Source: Pyrus communis | Taxonomy: Eukaryota > Streptophyta > Magnoliopsida > Rosales > Rosaceae | DNA: 64,000 nucleotides | Assembly: GCF_963583255.1 (NCBI RefSeq) | Contig: NC_084816.1 | Coordinates: forward strand, 6,708,600 to 6,772,599 | Direction of reading: 5' to 3' | In this document: positions 21,386 through 33,148 of the stretch, in pieces | How the letters are laid out: each line of letters opens with the position of its first letter | Position numbering within the stretch: the stretch's first letter is position 1 | Notes under the pieces: generated by a model | Told to the model about the DNA's origin: nothing | The model's database searches: none | What the model saw: only the letters and a program-made list of their open reading frames with translations | Program-made: the position numbers and the translations under genes

Positions 21386-21890
21386 CAATGTTCTAAAATA
21401 TGCTAGGCGCTAGTCAGACGGCGGGTTGGAGCCTAGCGGTTAGGCAGGGTCTAGGAGAGTGCCTAGGAAAACTAGGCAGATTTAATTAAATCTATTATAT
21501 TTCGTATAAATAAGTGTCTATTTATACTTAAAATATATATAATTTCATCATAAACTACAAAATAGAATTTTATATATATATATATATATTATGAGCTATT
21601 GGAACATAATGAAAACATTGGAAAAAAGCATATAATGTGTGTTCATTTAAGTATTCAACAAGTCTCTTACAATTTATTGAAAAAAATTAAAATGCAAAAT
21701 GAAAGTTATCTATTTTTTGTCTAAGTGAGTTGCAACCTAGGCAGATGCTTAGGCAGGTCTTGGAGGGCTAGGCGGCCAAGGCGGGTGCCTCAATAGGTTT
21801 AGGCACCCTTTCTTAATTTTCAAACGTTTAGGCATTAATCAAGGTGGTGACTAGCCGCCTAACGTCTAGGCGGGAATTTTTAGAATAGTG
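21386..21890. mobile_element. hAT-like non-autonomous element with GCCTAGGCG-rich ends, copy 1
   Basis: The element is 505 bp with a perfect 8-bp target duplication, TATATGAG (21378-21385 and 21891-21898), diagnostic of hAT transposons. The ends are CAATGTTCTAAAA and, at the other end, CACTATTCTAAAA. The subterminal regions are packed with CTAGGCG/GCCTAG words in both orientations, a usual feature of hAT transposase-binding sites. The AT-rich middle includes a short (TA)n run. A second copy lies in the P450 intron at about 61591-62480 in the opposite orientation. Confidence 0.9.
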
Positions 21891-21898
21891 TATATGAG

Positions 21899-24758
21899 GA
21901 GTTCCATATATAAGAAATCCCTCGAGCCAAACAAAGAACGCACAATTTCTTTGTTACTCTCATTCTCCACATCTCCATGATATCACCAATTTTCCTCTCC
22001 CACTTCTTATGTTCTATTTGTTGGGCAATTGATCAAGATTTGACATTGGTGTATGCCAGTAAGGTGCATAAGGGACCATACATCATGTAAGGCTTTTGGT
22101 TTATATTGGAGTTATACATGCATTATGAAATGTCATGATATGCAAGTAAAGAGATGTTTACAGCTTTAGGACAATGATATCGTGCCTTTCTTATGTTCAC
22201 AAACCAAAGTACTTAATTTTTCTTCTCATATATTAACCAAATTTGCGTCACCTTTTTTTTTCCAGTACAAATGGATCTATTCCTAATTACACCAAGACTT
22301 TTGGAATAAACACCACACCTCTTGGGCTACAGGTGCTTAATTAAGTTGGGGACAATATCAGGTATTAGAGCGGGTAATATTGGGTCTTTACTCTTTATGG
22401 ACCCCATTAACGGGTATATTCTAAGTGCATACTATTAATGTGCTTGTCCTTCCTTTCACGATGTGGAAGATCTCTAGATGTGTGGCTCACTAAAAATTTG
22501 ATTTCACATGACAAGGCGTGTTAGAATTCCGCATTTAAGATTTGACAAAACAAATGACCATTTATATAACAAATGGTTCCATTCGTAATTACACTGAGGC
22601 CTTTCAGAATAAACCCTATACCTCCAGAACTACATGTTGTCACTGATGATAGACCATTTGGCATGTCTCTCTGAAATGTTGCCTTTGAATTAACAAAAGT
22701 GAAATGACAAAATTAACCTCTCACGCTATGCTCATTCGAGTGCTTTAGACGAAAATTCATGAAATTTCAATTTTTGAACTAATTTCAGGGTCCAAGCCCT
22801 CGTCCTCTCATTAAATTAGTTTATAGTAAGTAGAGAAACCGATTGTTTATCTTGAGACTATCCTATCACACTACAAGAATTGTTTATGCAATTAGGCCTT
22901 AGAAGTTTATAGAAAACGAACCCAACAACATTTTTGGCCCACTATGAACACTACGAACCAAATAACTTACAAGTAGATGAAAGACTCAAATAACATGTTA
23001 CAAACTTACAGGAGCAAATACTCATAGGCCTATAACCCCAAATCGGAAGAACGAGAGCAACCAAGGCCCAAGTCCACACAACCGTACTGCCAATAATCTT
23101 GTTACAAATGTCATTGTTGTTAATATTTAATTGGGTTTGGCTGTTGGGTTTGGTAAGGATTCAATTGTTACTCCGTAGCTTAGTTTAAGGCCATGAGAAC
23201 TGATAAGAGTGATCGACTCAGCCCAAATGGCTCAAATCATACCATAAGCATGATATGCTTATCATGTATTGCTCTCCTCATACCCCTTTAATACCAAAAG
23301 GTGCCCTTTACTATTTTATGATCACTGCGAAAATTTTGTTAATTAGAATGCCTCACCTACAACAAGATTACGTTACGAAATGAAGTTATTCTAAATTAGG
23401 TAACGATCTCCTCATCTACGTCAGTTGGAATATGAAATATCTTTCAACTAAGTGAAGACAATTACCATGCTGGATTAAAGGCTAGCTAGTTGGTTTTTAT
23501 GTTGTGTTATATGTGTTTTGTGTCATAATATCAAATAGCTATGATATGTTGCTAAATCAAAATTTTTTTCTAGAAGTTATGTTCATTTTTCACAATGCCA
23601 ACCCTAGCTAGCCCCCTACCACTTAACTTATAATTCACACTTGAGTCATACATACTTGAAAATGAGAGACAATGACAAGGTTATATAAGTTTCCTTTTCT
23701 CTCTTTCCGTCATACACCTACTCATGCAGACATGCACCAACTTAGCCTCCCTCCCCTCCCACGACATTAATAAAGACGACAACTTTCATCTTTATGAAAT
23801 GTGCTTTTCCTAACAGTAGAAATTAAAAAGCAGCAAGCTGAGTTCTCTCTTCAAACTCTGGACAAGCTTTTTTTCTCTAAAAAGCTAGACAAAAAGCATG
23901 GATGGACACATCCTTTCTTGCATGCACTCCATGCAGTCAAACAAAACATCAAAACACCACCAACCGATTAGTACAATTTGGTCAAACCCTAGCTGAAATT
24001 GGGAAAGCACTTTTTTAGGGCAGAACCTATTGGCTTATATATAGTTAGAAATCTAACTAAGAGCATCCAATGAAGGCTTAACTAAATGTAATTAATCTCA
24101 TGATTAAGTGCAGTTTATTAATGTTTAACTAACCAACCTTATAAAAGAGAAAATTGACAAGTTGATCACCCACCACATATAACCATATCATAAATGGCAG
24201 ACAAGGGTCGGACATGATGGCTCTATTTGGTACCATATAAAGGTAACATACTCAAATCATATAAATATGTAATGCAGGTTATTGATATAATTGCTAGGCA
24301 TCTTTTATAGTTACTTTGCATGACATCACAGTTAATTACTAGTAGCAACCAATAATGTTGGCTTAATGGTCCATTTTGGTCGTAATTATCATCAATATCA
24401 TGACAAAGCATCTTCTATAGAGACTGCTCCATTGGGAGCAAAATCTTGACCCGTTGGTGAAGAATGTAGTTAACTCCTTAGTCCTTACAAGTAAATCATC
24501 TCAAACTTTTCTTTTGTGTTTGAAGCGAGTTAATTTTGTTTGTATGTTTGACAGTGATTCGTAAATAAGAAGAAACGACTACTTAATTACAACATTAACA
24601 CATGCAAGCATTATTAAAAATATAATATCAAGCATCGGAAAACATGTTGCTTAAAATAGGATGACATGCAATTACTTGATTAATGTTACATAAACTACAA
24701 TATATAGTTATGAACTAAAATGAGACCTACTTGTACAGATGGATATACCATGGGATTC
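21899..24758. other. Gene-poor intergenic DNA with a possible LTR remnant
   Basis: A repeated phrase (CTAATTACACCAAGACTTTTGGAATAAAC at about 22275; GTAATTACACTGAGGCCTTTCAGAATAAAC at about 22588) lies around a PBS-like GGTATTAGAGCGG at about 22361. This suggests a decayed small LTR element at about 22.25-22.65 kb. Nothing else is recognised. Sequences at 23.6-24.0 kb, with TATATAAG and pyrimidine-rich runs, look promoter-like but precede no gene I can identify. Confidence 0.35.
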
Positions 24759-24944
24759 GTAAATGTGGCCTATTTAGGTTTATTACTTGTTACACAATGT
24801 TATGAACACCTATGCTTAAATTAAAAGTCGATCGATGTATGAAGCACAAAAAGTAAATGTGGCCTATTTAGGTTTATTACTTGTTACACAATGTTATAAA
24901 CACCTATGCTTAAATTAAAAGTCGATGTCTGAAGCACAAAAAGT
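24759..24944. repeat. Tandem duplication, 94-bp period
   Basis: Two consecutive copies (24759-24852 and 24853-24944) start GTAAATGTGGCCTATTTAGG and end GAAGCACAAAAA. They differ by one substitution in TGTTAT[G/A]AAC and a 4-bp indel in the GTCGATCGATG region, so the duplication is young. Confidence 0.92.
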
Positions 24945-25089
24945 CAAGAGGTGAATAAGAACAATATGATTCATGTGAACATGAAGCTCCCATAAGAGAA
25001 CATTGTATTGGTTGTTGAGGGCATACCTATTCTTTTCCTTTTCTTTTGTAAATATGGGCGTTGGAAGATATAGATTCAGCCTAGCTAGC

Positions 25090-25165
25090 ATTCTCACAAG
25101 AAAACTGTAAGCAGGAGACTAAGTCAGCATTCACAAGAACTCTGTAACTAGGAGACTAAGTCACT
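25090..25165. repeat. Short tandem duplication, about 41-bp period
   Basis: The phrase ATTC(T)CACAAGAA-CTGTAA-AGGAGACTAAGTCA occurs twice in a row. No gene is associated. Confidence 0.7.
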
Positions 25166-25667
25166 AAATTAAGATAGAGATCTAGAGAAGCCGCCGACAA
25201 AGGCCCAATAAACAATTTTGGCAAGCATTGGAGTGAAGCACAAGATTTAGATTGTGTTTTGGTCTGTACATACACTAGAATGTTGAAATATTCTTTAACA
25301 TACAAGAGTACCAAGTGAAGTATACGTATGACCACTTAAAAACTGCATTAGGAAAATACATTATCCACAAGATCTGTGCCAAATCGTCTACTAAGTCAAT
25401 CTACATCATACGTTCAAGTAAGAAAACGTGGAGTACCATCGTAAAAGAGCATTTTCCCTTTTGAATTCGAATAACTTGCTTATGCTTCCTATTGTAGGTA
25501 TATATCATGATTATACTCAAACTTACACCGTTCGACTTTCTGTTTAGTTGATTTCATTCAAAATTACGGGCAACCTTGCTTTTAGCTCATTTTAAAAAAC
25601 GGAAACTAGCTCCGTCATTGGTTTCAATATAAATGTAAACAGGGTTATACGTTAGCAAATGACTAAG

Positions 25668-25808
25668 TATGTTTTGACATTAAGTCTTTCAACCCTAATT
25701 TTTCTCTCTTTTCCGTCGAAAGACTTAAACCCTTTAAGTATGTTTTGACATTGAGTCTGTCAACCTAATTTTTCTCTCTCTTTTTGGTCGAAAGACTTAA
25801 ACCCTAAA
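25668..25808. repeat. Tandem duplication, about 70-bp period
   Basis: Two adjacent copies start GTATGTTTTGACATT and end TCGAAAGACTTAAACCCT, with a few differences. No gene is associated. Confidence 0.85.
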
Positions 25809-25851
25809 CGGAGATGGAAATTTGAGGAACTGCATAATCGTTAGAGATAAA

Positions 25852-26050
25852 GGAAGAGGATCCTCTCCTGAGCTCAAGATGGGGATCCTCCTGACTAGCT
25901 CATCTGGGCCGTTCAAACTTAACCTAACGGTTGCAATTATTATAACTTTTAGAGGATCCCCATATTTGGAGCCGTTAGATTAAATTTGAACAGCCTAGAT
26001 GAGCTGGTCAGGAAGATCCCTATCTTGAGCTCAGGAGAGAATCCTCTTCC
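25852..26050. mobile_element. Palindromic MITE with ~65-bp inverted arms
   Basis: The left arm GGAAGAGGATCCTCTCCTGA... (25852-25918) is mirrored by the right arm, which ends ...AGAGAATCCTCTTCC at 26050. Matching phrases include GAGCTCAAGAT-GGGATC and AGCTCATCT-GGC. The element is 199 bp and non-coding. Flanking bases AAA occur on both sides, but a target duplication cannot be fixed. Confidence 0.8.
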
Positions 26051-29000
26051 AAAGACAAATCCATTTCTGGCTCTCACAACGGGCCTATCTAAATGCATTG
26101 CCGTCTGTAGACTGCTTTCCTTCGTTCTCAAGGGAGCACCGACTCGACCACGACGATTCACTGAGTCACTGAGTCATTGTCTACTGTTGCGCAGGTCCTT
26201 GTTTCTGTTCAATTTCTTCACCAGAACGCTTGTGCCGACGTGTTGACTCCGCACTGGGACCACTCCCATGCAGCGACAGACGCGCATTTGCATGTGCCTC
26301 GCCGCACGGTGAATAATTCCAATTGTCTCGTACCACGTGTGCGACTTCCAGGTTCTGGTTTTCGGGCTTTGGATGTTATACGTACGTGTCGTGACGCGAT
26401 GGTCCTCACATGAATCGTACCTAACTGCCATGTGCAGCTGCACTACACGACAATCATATCGGCTTACTGCAGCATTGCTTATGATAAGGACCGTCTTAAT
26501 TAATTAAGTTTAAACATAAGCACTTAATTGCATTTATCTAATTATGATTTATATGATTCGGTGGATAAGGCACCAAAAAAGTGGAGAAAAGTTCTCAGTA
26601 TGATCGTCATACTCTGTATCGTTTGTTACTAATTTATAACGTACACTACGAGTAAATGACAAAGTTAGCATGTGCAAAATTAACAATTAATATATTCTTT
26701 TACTCAAGTAATATTCTAGTATAATTATGAGTAGAAACTTGTTAAAGGGGGAGACGCTAATTGAAGATTCAGTTAACCTAGCTACACTTAAAGTAAATTA
26801 TGAATAGATAAAAATAATATATGATAAATAAATTCATAATACTACGTTATAATATGACATGCGAATTAAAAGATTACTTGTAAAAGTTATCAGAAGGAAA
26901 AAAGATTCTCACATGAGTGGCAATTATACCTTCTAATTATGAAGATAAAGGGTAATGGTGATTTCTTATTCCCCAATAAACAAATGAGTAACGGAAATGT
27001 TTTCTTCTATATTTTTTTTATTTTCCTAAGCAAGAACATGATTTGGTCGACAGGTAAAGTCGTTAACAGTTAGGAGGTAAAAGGGAGAGGTGGTCTCAAC
27101 TTTATAGGACCATTCTTCAAAGTTAATCCATAGGACCATTGCCCATAGCTTTGTATCATTCTCCATCAACAATTCGACATGCATGCATTCTCTCCAAAAC
27201 CAGGATGCTATACATATCTATGGACATTAGTGGATTATATACAGTTGAGCTATGATTTTCAAATAATGGAGTCATGATGTTGACTAAAGAAACTTTAGTG
27301 AACCATTTCGTTTAACACCTGATCAGAAAATGTCGATTCTTGCCAACATATGCTGAAGGCTTATGCTAACATATGTTAACAACTACTATGAGGTGTACAA
27401 GCTTGTCAAAGATGGCTAGAAGAAATTGTACAGTAATGTTGAAGACTGCTAAGGCTTGTCGACTGAGGTATTTCATTGAGCATTTGGTGCGCACAATAAA
27501 GTCTCACACAAGAAGAGAGAACAGAAAGATATATATGGATGATAAAAAACTAAAAGAAGAAGGAGGAGGAGGAAGTTGTAACTTAGTTTGCCCTAACTAT
27601 TTATAGGGTCATCACACATACGAATATACATATAGGTTTTTGAAGTTGTTAGGGACATAGACAACCAATGACACCGTACTTACTCCGCCAATGATTATAT
27701 TTGTTTTTATTTTCTTAATTGTTAAAGTGTTATGTGTTCAACGCAAAACTTTTAAAAATGATTTTTCCTAAAAATAATGTTTGGTTTCTTTCTTTTCTTT
27801 GATCAATTTTACATATTTACATATATATTTAATAGGTTTGCACGTACTTATATTAACACACACAATATTTACTTAAATAAAAGTTAAAACTCTAATTGTA
27901 TAACAAGAAGCTCAACCATTGTAAGTACGATTGGTCAAGCTCCAACAAACTGTCACTAGCCCATATATATGAATTTCATCTCCTAGTACTTTCTTTTTCT
28001 TTTTTTTTTCTTTTTTTTTTTTTTTTTTTTTTTTTTGGGAACAAAAACTTCACCTCCTACTTAATTTAGTCACAATTATAGCAACATATACTCCTTACAT
28101 ATGTCACTACGAGGCATCCTCCACAGTTTCATATTACTACATATAATATTTGCTTCATTTAAAAACTACCATGGCCAAAACTATTCATGCAGAAGTTACA
28201 CTCAATATTGACCCATCTGCATTATTGTTACCCTAGCAGCTCAAACATTTTAAATCCACCCAAATTCATCGTTGAAAAGATCTAAAATCCAACATCGGAA
28301 ATTTGACAAAATTAAAGATGACTTATATTGAGTGGTTCTAGTTCTAATTATACTAAGGTATTTTGTGATAAAATGTATCTTCATACCTACCGTACAAACA
28401 TCAAAATATAAGTCGAGAAGAACATTAGCACGATTAACAGTGGATCTGCTGATATGTTTCTCTCAAATATTGACGAAACTTAGACCTTCATTTTGATTAA
28501 CATCTCAACATTTAGCTAGTCATATTTGACAACGCAATTAGTTTATTCACATATAAAAGAGGTACGATCTCCTAATTGACAAGTTATAATCAAGTATTAA
28601 ACTCAACACAAAAATGTATCGTGTTGTATTTACGTTTATCATTAAATGTGAACGGCTAATAGATAAGTCGCACATATCAAAACTTTCATCGATGAACAAC
28701 ACAAATCTTAATAACAATATAAAAATAAAAGGTCAACTAGTGAAGGTGCCCAAACCATAAAGCGAAGATTAAAGAACAAAAACAAATACTAAACACTCAC
28801 TTAACACACGTATAAGCAAAGTAGATACATTGCATCAATGAGAAGCATATGTTTCTAATTCAGCAGCTTTTGTCCGAAACCAAAACATTTTTAAATTTAG
28901 CAAAATTTTTGTCCTCTTCCAAGTCGTAAAAAGAACCGCCAACATTAAGTACAAGATTAAGTAAACTAATCCAACAATTAGAAAAACATTGTGGGAACAT

Positions 29001-29308
29001 CAAAACATTTCTCACTGTCTAGTTGTATGGTACATGCATACTTATTTTCTTAATCTCAATGAATTAAGGAATAATGGTATAATCAATATTAATCAAGTCG
29101 GTGACTGAGATTGAAGTTCAAGGAGGTTTTCTGTCTCAAGGGTGATGTTATTGTGTTTGATAAAAAATTGTGAAAGAATGCCGAAACCGTTTGTCAGGTA
29201 TAAAGAAAGAAATATTCTGGTCTTTTCAATGGATTCCTGAAGAAATTATCCATGCATTGTGCCTTTTGTCTCTGTCAGAAAGAGGTTTATCAGGTTGGTT
29301 TTGTTGTT
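26051..29308. other. Gene-poor intergenic DNA
   Basis: A less AT-rich segment at 26050-26460 contains CACGTG and a TACGTACGTGTCGTGACG stretch reminiscent of bZIP/bHLH sites, but no adjacent gene is visible. Open frames of 60-90 residues there have no family features. A poly-T run lies at 27996-28036. The rest is AT-rich spacer. Confidence 0.4.
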
Positions 29309-29478
29309 GAGAAATGTTAAAAAAGACTCACAAAAGTAAAACTTTTTATAGACTTGTTGACACTTCATATTTTTTATACAATATTTTATAATGTTGATAC
29401 GAAAATTAATATTAAATTGTAAGGTGACAGGGAGTTCAATGAGAGTCTCAATTTGATATAGTCCCCTTCGCATTTCTC
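29309..29478. mobile_element. MITE, GAGAAATGTTAA family, copy 1
   Basis: The left end is GAGAAATGTTAAAAAAGACT and the right end in reverse is GAGAAATGCGAAGGGGAC. Its core (ACAATATTTTATAATGTTGA, ACGAAAATTAATA) is shared with the adjacent copy at 29496-29663. It is non-coding. Confidence 0.7.
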
Positions 29479-29495
29479 TCGTTCTTAAATTCAAT

Positions 29496-29663
29496 GAGAA
29501 ATGTTAAGGAGACTTTCTTAAAAGTAAGACTTTTCATGGACTCTATGCAATCTCATATTTTTAGCACAATATTTTATAATGTTGACACGAAAATTAATAA
29601 ATTATGAGGTATCAAAGAGTCTATAAAGAGTCTCACTTTAAAAGAATTTCTTTAACGTTTCTC
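29496..29663. mobile_element. MITE, GAGAAATGTTAA family, copy 2
   Basis: The left end GAGAAATGTTAAGGAGACTT mirrors the right end, GAGAAACGTTAAAGAAATTC in reverse. The flanks AAATTCAAT and TAATTCATT are similar at 7 of 9 positions, suggesting a decayed 9-bp duplication. It lies 17 bp from copy 1 in the same orientation. Confidence 0.75.
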
Positions 29664-30145
29664 TAATTCATTATTAATTCTATAAATAATACAATCCTTG
29701 GCTATCTATGTGAACCTTTCTGCCACCTAATACTGCTGTATATCTGGATGCACCCCATTGCCAAATGGAAATGCAACTAATTAAGATTCTAATATTAACA
29801 TGTAAAGGGTTTTATTACTTCAAATCAAACTACTGACACCCGCTGATTGATGTAAGTTTCGTATTAATTGATGGGTACATTATTAAAAAAAATATGAATT
29901 TTACATCATGATATGTACCAATTGATGACTTAAATTCAGTTGCCCATGTCCGCACAATTTTATAACCTCAAATATTCACAATTTAAAGTACAAAAGATTA
30001 GTTCATACATGCATGAATAACTAATCCTAGTCAGTATTTTAGAATTTTGTGTGTTTAAATGAAATGAATGATAAAGCCTAAGAAACACTTACGATATAAA
30101 AACTCAATAGTGATTACCTATTAAATCTCTTCCATATATATAATT

Positions 30146-30790
30146 GTTGACCTTAAAAACTACCAAGTTTACGTGGTGCGCATGCCGAGTAATTAATAAG
30201 CTAACTACATCCTTCGGTTATGTGCGGGACGTGCCAACTCGTCGGCCGAGGAGTAAAATGTGTTGGTGTTGCGTTGTGCGCACTGTTGACTTCTTGATCC
30301 TGCGACTGTGGCCGAGGAAGGAACACGTCTTGGCCTTCGGATTCTAGAGCCTGAAGACAAGGCTGCTAGTTCTGCGAAGTTCAATATCAAATTCGGCTTT
30401 CAATGTGCCAATGTAATAACCTGTAACACCTCACTTCGTCGAGAAGGCCAATAAAATGACTTTTGCCAATAAGGATTTGAAAATCCTTCTCGGCCAAGAC
30501 TTGGATAGATAACCAGTCGGCTCGACGCAATGCTGTTTATCCAAACTAAAGGTGCTTCGTGGTCGGCTGATTCTACCGAAACAGTGATGTTTATCCAAAC
30601 TAAAGATGTTCACCGGTTGCCTTCACAGTGCTGTTTATCCAAATTGAAGATGTGTCGGCAAAAAAGGAAAATAAAAATCTCAAGGTTGTTGAGAGGTTCT
30701 ACGTTGAGCGAGAGTTTGCGTAGGACAGTTTGTGTGTTGAATTGGAGGGGCTTCAATAATGCACTCCCCTCTCTTTATATATAGCAGCGG
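30146..30790. repeat. LTR-like direct repeat, copy 1
   Basis: From TTGACCTTAAAAACTACCAAG onward this segment matches 32192-32810 over about 600 bp in the same orientation. Shared phrases include AATTAATAAGCTAACTAC, ACAAGGCTGCTAGTTCTGCG and TGCTGTTTATCCAAA, the last repeated internally three to four times. The segment ends near a TATATATAG box, and the tail (about 30790-31135) continues with GGGCCCAAACA. It looks like the LTR of a decayed retrotransposon. The open frames across it have no protein homology I can see. Confidence 0.7.
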
Positions 30791-31509
30791 ACCTACTCCT
30801 GGCTGAACCAGAGTTGTATTCGGAATAAAACTCCCAAGCCTAATCTGATTAGGATTCAGCCAACCCGAGTTCAAATAGGTTTCTGAACTAAGCTCCATAA
30901 TGATCTAGGTTCACTCACGTCCTCTCAACATCTTCAACTCTGAAATCCCCTTGTTGTATCATGACTCGACTTATTCGCTCTTATTTAGATCAATCCTTTT
31001 TGCAATAGGACTCGACTGACCTAATTGGACGGCTTGTAACCACTGGACGACCCATAGCATTTTTGAAAGATCCTTGGGCTGAACATAAACCTAAGCTCGG
31101 CTCAATAATATTATTTTGGGCCCAAACAATAATATATTGAATCTCTTCATATTGGTAATGGTGAACCTAAAACTTAAGGCTTCATGGGGTTTAGGCACTA
31201 AATTCGTACAAGTATGGTAGAAGTTGCATTGTAGAATTGGATCAAGAAGCATACTACATCAACCGTTACGTTGTTGATTTCAGTTTCCTCAGGCAGTTCA
31301 CAAGGAGATCTAGTACAACCCTAGAAGTTAAGATAATCTTAGAAATTGGGTCCATCCTTCACAATATAATAATTATCTAAACTAAAAGCCAAAGTTTTAA
31401 ACGAGTAGTTATATTTTACGAGTGAAAATTTGATATTCGAGGTATCTCTACTTCAGAGTAGGTTTCTCCCTCATGCTAATCTCCTCATTTTTTCTCTCTC
31501 TCTAGTTTC

Positions 31510-31853
31510 TATTGAGAATGAATTTCACATTAATGAGAAAAGTGATTTTGCATGTCCTTATATGTAGTTGGGCTACTCTCTATATTGCAAATTGGTTTTA
31601 TGGTGTGGAACCTTAACTTTCTTCACGGTATCAAAGCAAGTTGTCCCACGTGTGAAGCCCAGTGGTTACACGTGCTCCACGTCACCCGAGTTGTGTTGTC
31701 TACGTGTTAGGCTTGAAAACTTGTTACACGTGAGAGGACATGTTGAGAATGAATCACAAATTGATGAAATGAAGGACATTGCATGTGCTTATAAGTAGTT
31801 GGGCTAATCCTCGTATTGTTAACTGGTTTTATGGTAGAGCCTCAACTTCTTCA
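31510..31853 (+). mobile_element. Very small TRIM (family T), plus orientation, 344 bp
   Basis: LTR1 is 31510-31625 (116 bp) and LTR2 is 31741-31853 (113 bp). Both run from T-TTGAGAATGAAT to CTTCA and share GTAGTTGGGCTA and CTGGTTTTATGGT-like words. The 115-bp internal domain begins with the primer-binding site CGGTATCAAAGC, then TTGTCCCACGTGTGAAGCCC, and ends with the purine stretch GTGAGAGGACA. No ORF. The internal sequence after the PBS matches the copy at 18330-18621, so both belong to one family. Target duplications are not clear. Confidence 0.8.
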
Positions 31854-32191
31854 CTCTCACATTTTCCTCTTTGTCTTTCTTTCTCTATAAAAAAAATAAA
31901 AAAATAACAACAAGATTGTTGATGTGGCTTAAGCGTAAGGAGGGGATAGATGGGGAGGGAGATTAGGAGATGAGAGAATCCTACTCCCTCTACTTCTTGT
32001 CAATACGATTGTCCTTAGTTACATGGAACTTAGACTATCTTTTTAAAAAAATATTATTATTATTATTAAAAAAGGGAGATGGTTCAAAATAATTACAATA
32101 CTTTAGATAATAGGGGAATTTTGAACCTTGGACGCATGAGTGGAAACCAAATACCTTATCCAATAAGATATTGGACCATATGCAACATATA
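31854..32191. other. Spacer between repeats
   Basis: A-rich and pyrimidine-rich spacer, including a short (ATT)n run near 32050. Nothing recognisable. Confidence 0.5.
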
Positions 32192-32810
32192 ACTATTGAC
32201 CTTAAAAACTACCAAGACTACGTGGCGCGCAGAGAGAGTAATTAATAAGCTAACTACGTCATTCGGTTGTGTGCGGGGTGTGCCAACTCGTCGGTCGAGT
32301 TCAGCCGGGGAGTAAAATATGTTGATTTTGCGTTGGGCGCTGCTGAATTCTTGATCTTACGACTGCGGCCGAGGAAGAAACATGCCTCGGCCTTCGGGTT
32401 TTAGAGCCTAAGGACAAGGCTGCTAGTTCTGCGAAATTCAATATCAAATTTGGCTTTCAATGTGCCGATTGTAGTAACCTGTATCACCTCACTTCGCTGA
32501 GAAGGCTAATGAGATGGCCTCTGCCAATAAGGATTCGAAAATCCTTCTCGATCGAGACTTGGATAGATAACCAGTCGGCCTTGACGTAGTGTTGTTTATC
32601 CAAACTGAAGGTGTTTCATGGTTGGCTGATTTTACAGCAACAGTGCTGTTTATCCAAATTGAAGATGTGTTGGCAGAAAAATGAAAATAAAAATCTTAAG
32701 GTTGTTGAGAGGTTTCGCGTAAAGCGAAAGTTTGCGCAGGGCAGTTTTGTGTGTTGAATTGGAGAAAGCCTTTCTGTTACAGTACACCTTGTATTTATAG
32801 TATTCATATT
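32192..32810. repeat. LTR-like direct repeat, copy 2
   Basis: This is the diverged second copy of 30146-30790 in the same orientation, about 2 kb downstream. The repeat again carries TGCTGTTTATCCAAA words and a TTGTATTTATAG box near its end. If the two copies are the LTRs of one element, its internal domain has been deleted. Confidence 0.7.
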
Positions 32811-33148
32811 TTCTGCTTGGTAAGATCTAATAATATTGTAGAGTCCAGCTGCAACTTAAACTCGCAGAGCAAAAATTGATCTATGTCAGAGGCCTATCCT
32901 TCAGATTGTTATCCGTGGTTTTTCAAACAAAGCAAAAACCTATCTAGGCTTCTAGGCTTATCACATCATAATCAGAACTCCCATCAATGCCTTGCTTTAT
33001 CCCATTAAGACCCAATGCAACTATAAAGCGTTCTTTTTCCATGACATCTGTTCAAGTGCAACCACGCATGCAATGTGAATTGCAATATGTCACTATAATC
33101 CAACTCTTGCACGACATTAGTCAAACACCTATTCAATCTCATTTGTAT

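Noticed and set aside
25986..26443. Several open frames on both strands in a less AT-rich patch
   Set aside because: They overlap the MITE arm or each other, with no conserved motifs. The patch may be regulatory but no gene can be supported.
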